Source: Chloroflexota bacterium (GTDB lineage Bacteria; Chloroflexota; UBA6077). Taken from it: 5,773 nt of DNA. Of this stretch, positions 4,671 to 5,773 are shown piece after piece. The stretch lies in assembly GCA_021786215.1 (NCBI GenBank), contig JAJYNT010000485.1:1-5773 (forward strand), given 5' to 3'. Position numbers and translations under genes: made by a program. The notes under the pieces were generated by a model, which was given only the letters and a program-made list of their open reading frames with translations, was not told where the DNA came from and ran no database searches. How positions within the stretch are numbered: the first letter of the stretch is position 1; each line of letters opens with the position of its first letter.

Positions 4671-5773
4671 ATGGCTGGAGGTACGGCGGGGGCCAGACGG
4701 TGGCGTTGGGCCTTGGTTGCGGCGGTCGTGGTGATACTCGCCAGCGCTATCCTGGCCGCGGGCGCGGCGGCTGGTGGTTTGGAAGCCCCGACGGTGGAGC
4801 AGTTCGAACCCAGCGGTGCGAAAGATGTGCCGCCGAATGTGCCCATCGCTATCACCTTCGACAGGCCGATGCTGGCCCCCCTTGTCGAGCGAGCTCTGCA
4901 CATCCAGCCGGCGGTGGATGGGTCGATCTCCTGGAAGGGCAACACCCTCATTTTCACGCCGCGGAGTGGATGGGCGAGGGGCACTCGCTACAGCGTTAGC
5001 CTGGATCAATCCGCGCGCAGTCTCTTCCTGTTGCCCCTGAGGGAGCCGGTCTCCTATCAGTTCATGACCGCGAAGGAGTTGTCGGTTACCACCGTCCAGC
5101 CTGCCAACGGCGCCACAGACGTGGCTTCCGACGGAAACATCTTGGCGCAGTTCAGCTACCCCATCGTCCCCCTTGGAACGACGGGAGGGAAACCCGATCC
5201 TCTCAGGATCGAACCGGCTCTAAAAGGGACCGGGCGCTGGCTGACCACCTCACTCTATCTGTTCCAGCCCACAGGGGGGCTGCCGGCCGGCGTGAGCTAC
5301 CGGGTGACCATCCCCAAGGGGATCTCCGACACCGCGGGCAGCGCCCTGGCGGCGGACTACAGCTGGAGCTTCTCGACCAAAGCCCCGTCCGTATCCAAAG
5401 TAGTCCCCGAGGCCAACACCAGGTACGTCGGCCCGAACTCCCAGGTTCGGGTGACCTTCGACCAGCCGGTTGACCATTCCTCGGCCGAGCAGCACTTCTC
5501 CCTGAAGGGTCCGGATGGATCAACCGTCGCGGGTAACCTCTCCTGGGATAGCGATTCGATGGTCTTCCAGCCAAAGTCCCCGCTGCAACTTGCAACTTCC
5601 TACAGGGCGACGGTGTCGACTGGGGTCAAAGCGGTCCACGGAGGGGGGGAGACCAAGGAGTTCAGCTGGATCTTCACCACCGTTGGTCTCCCAAGGGTGG
5701 TGTCCACCGTCCCGGCGGGGGGTGCGGCGAACTTCCGGCCCTACGACTCCATCCAGATCACCTTCAGCAACCC
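4671..5773 (+). CDS. Secreted multi-Ig-like (Big_5-like) protein, possible N-terminus of a bacterial alpha-2-macroglobulin; cut by window end
   Basis: Open from ATG 4671 to the window edge (367 codons), with GGAGG at 4658-4662, 8 bases upstream. A basic start (RRWRW) and hydrophobic stretch about 14-35 (ALVAAVVVILASAILAAGAAA) form a signal peptide or anchor; no lipobox Cys is seen. Then come repeated Ig-like units of about 100 residues: 40-136, 137-238 and 239-339, with a fourth starting at 340. Each opens with a PxxG/A-type turn (EPSGAKDV, QPANGATDV, VPEANTRYV, VPAGGAANF), has an ITFD/VTFD/ITFS strand and ends in an FxT strand, typical of SbsA-like Big_5 domains. Unit two (PLRIEPALKGTGRW...LYLFQP...LPAGVSYRVTIPKGISDTAGSAL) resembles the front of bacterial alpha-2-macroglobulins, protease-trapping envelope proteins often encoded beside PBP1C. 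The thioester region would lie downstream, so an S-layer or adhesion protein remains possible. The gene follows the PBP gene on the same strand after 226 bp of repeats. Confidence 0.85.
   Translation, partial: MAGGTAGARRWRWALVAAVVVILASAILAAGAAAGGLEAPTVEQFEPSGAKDVPPNVPIAITFDRPMLAPLVERALHIQPAVDGSISWKGNTLIFTPRSGWARGTRYSVSLDQSARSLFLLPLREPVSYQFMTAKELSVTTVQPANGATDVASDGNILAQFSYPIVPLGTTGGKPDPLRIEPALKGTGRWLTTSLYLFQPTGGLPAGVSYRVTIPKGISDTAGSALAADYSWSFSTKAPSVSKVVPEANTRYVGPNSQVRVTFDQPVDHSSAEQHFSLKGPDGSTVAGNLSWDSDSMVFQPKSPLQLATSYRATVSTGVKAVHGGGETKEFSWIFTTVGLPRVVSTVPAGGAANFRPYDSIQITFSN

Noticed and set aside
4464..5009. A 181-codon minus-strand frame across the repeats and the start of the Ig-like gene
   Set aside because: Arg/Pro/Ser-rich translation without domain similarity; the plus-strand gene there has a good RBS, signal sequence and domain repeats.
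5203..5595. A 130-codon minus-strand frame inside the Ig-like gene
   Set aside because: Very Arg/Pro/Ser-rich, antisense to repeated Ig-like units, no independent support.

Overview
The window (about 63% G+C by eye) looks like chromosomal DNA of a high-GC bacterium. My best guess is Chloroflexota, perhaps near Anaerolineae. The grounds are several GTG starts, a single-domain receiver next to a PBP1C-type penicillin-binding protein, a large Ig-like surface protein that resembles the front of a bacterial alpha-2-macroglobulin, and short GTAGGGG...CCCCTAC palindromes between genes. This assignment rests on overall resemblance, not on a phylogenetic marker. No tRNA, rRNA, CRISPR array, transposase or phage gene was seen.

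Left part (1-1381). Two genes diverge. On the minus strand is a small ubiquitin-fold sulfur-carrier-like protein (MoaD/ThiS family, C-terminal Gly-Gly). On the plus strand is a NYN-domain (PIN-like, LabA/DUF88-type) putative nuclease with a C-terminal helical, possibly winged-helix domain. The 157 bp between them contain a perfect inverted repeat, TATAAT-TTC-ATTATA, which puts a consensus -10 hexamer on both strands. It could be a shared divergent promoter. The first 51 bp hold no gene I can support.

Middle (1382-4444). A 207 bp gap holds a strong sigma-70-like promoter (TTGACA-16-TAGAAT) and a GC-rich hairpin directly before a ribosome binding site. It leads into an apparent two-gene operon. 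The first gene is a stand-alone CheY-like receiver with an intact phosphorylation site. Twelve bases later comes a bifunctional class A penicillin-binding protein of PBP1C type, with signal anchor, GT51 transglycosylase, transpeptidase and a C-terminal BiPBP_C-like beta domain. The Shine-Dalgarno of the second gene starts two bases after the stop of the first, so translation is probably coupled.

Right part (4445-5773). A 226 bp gap carries two near-identical GC-rich palindromes, a third degenerate relative and another short inverted repeat. They probably act as intergenic REP-like elements and possibly as a transcription barrier. Then starts a secreted or membrane-anchored protein with at least three tandem Ig-like (SbsA/Big_5-like) domains, cut by the window end. 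Its second domain resembles the N-terminal part of bacterial alpha-2-macroglobulins. That family is known to be encoded next to PBP1C (yfhM-pbpC in Escherichia coli), so the pairing may be the same cell-envelope protection/repair module in a different phylum. The thioester region lies outside the window, so this remains an inference.

I see no clearly undescribed system. The most interesting points are the receiver-PBP1C coupling, the PBP1C/possible-macroglobulin synteny, the symmetric -10 element and the REP-like palindromes.
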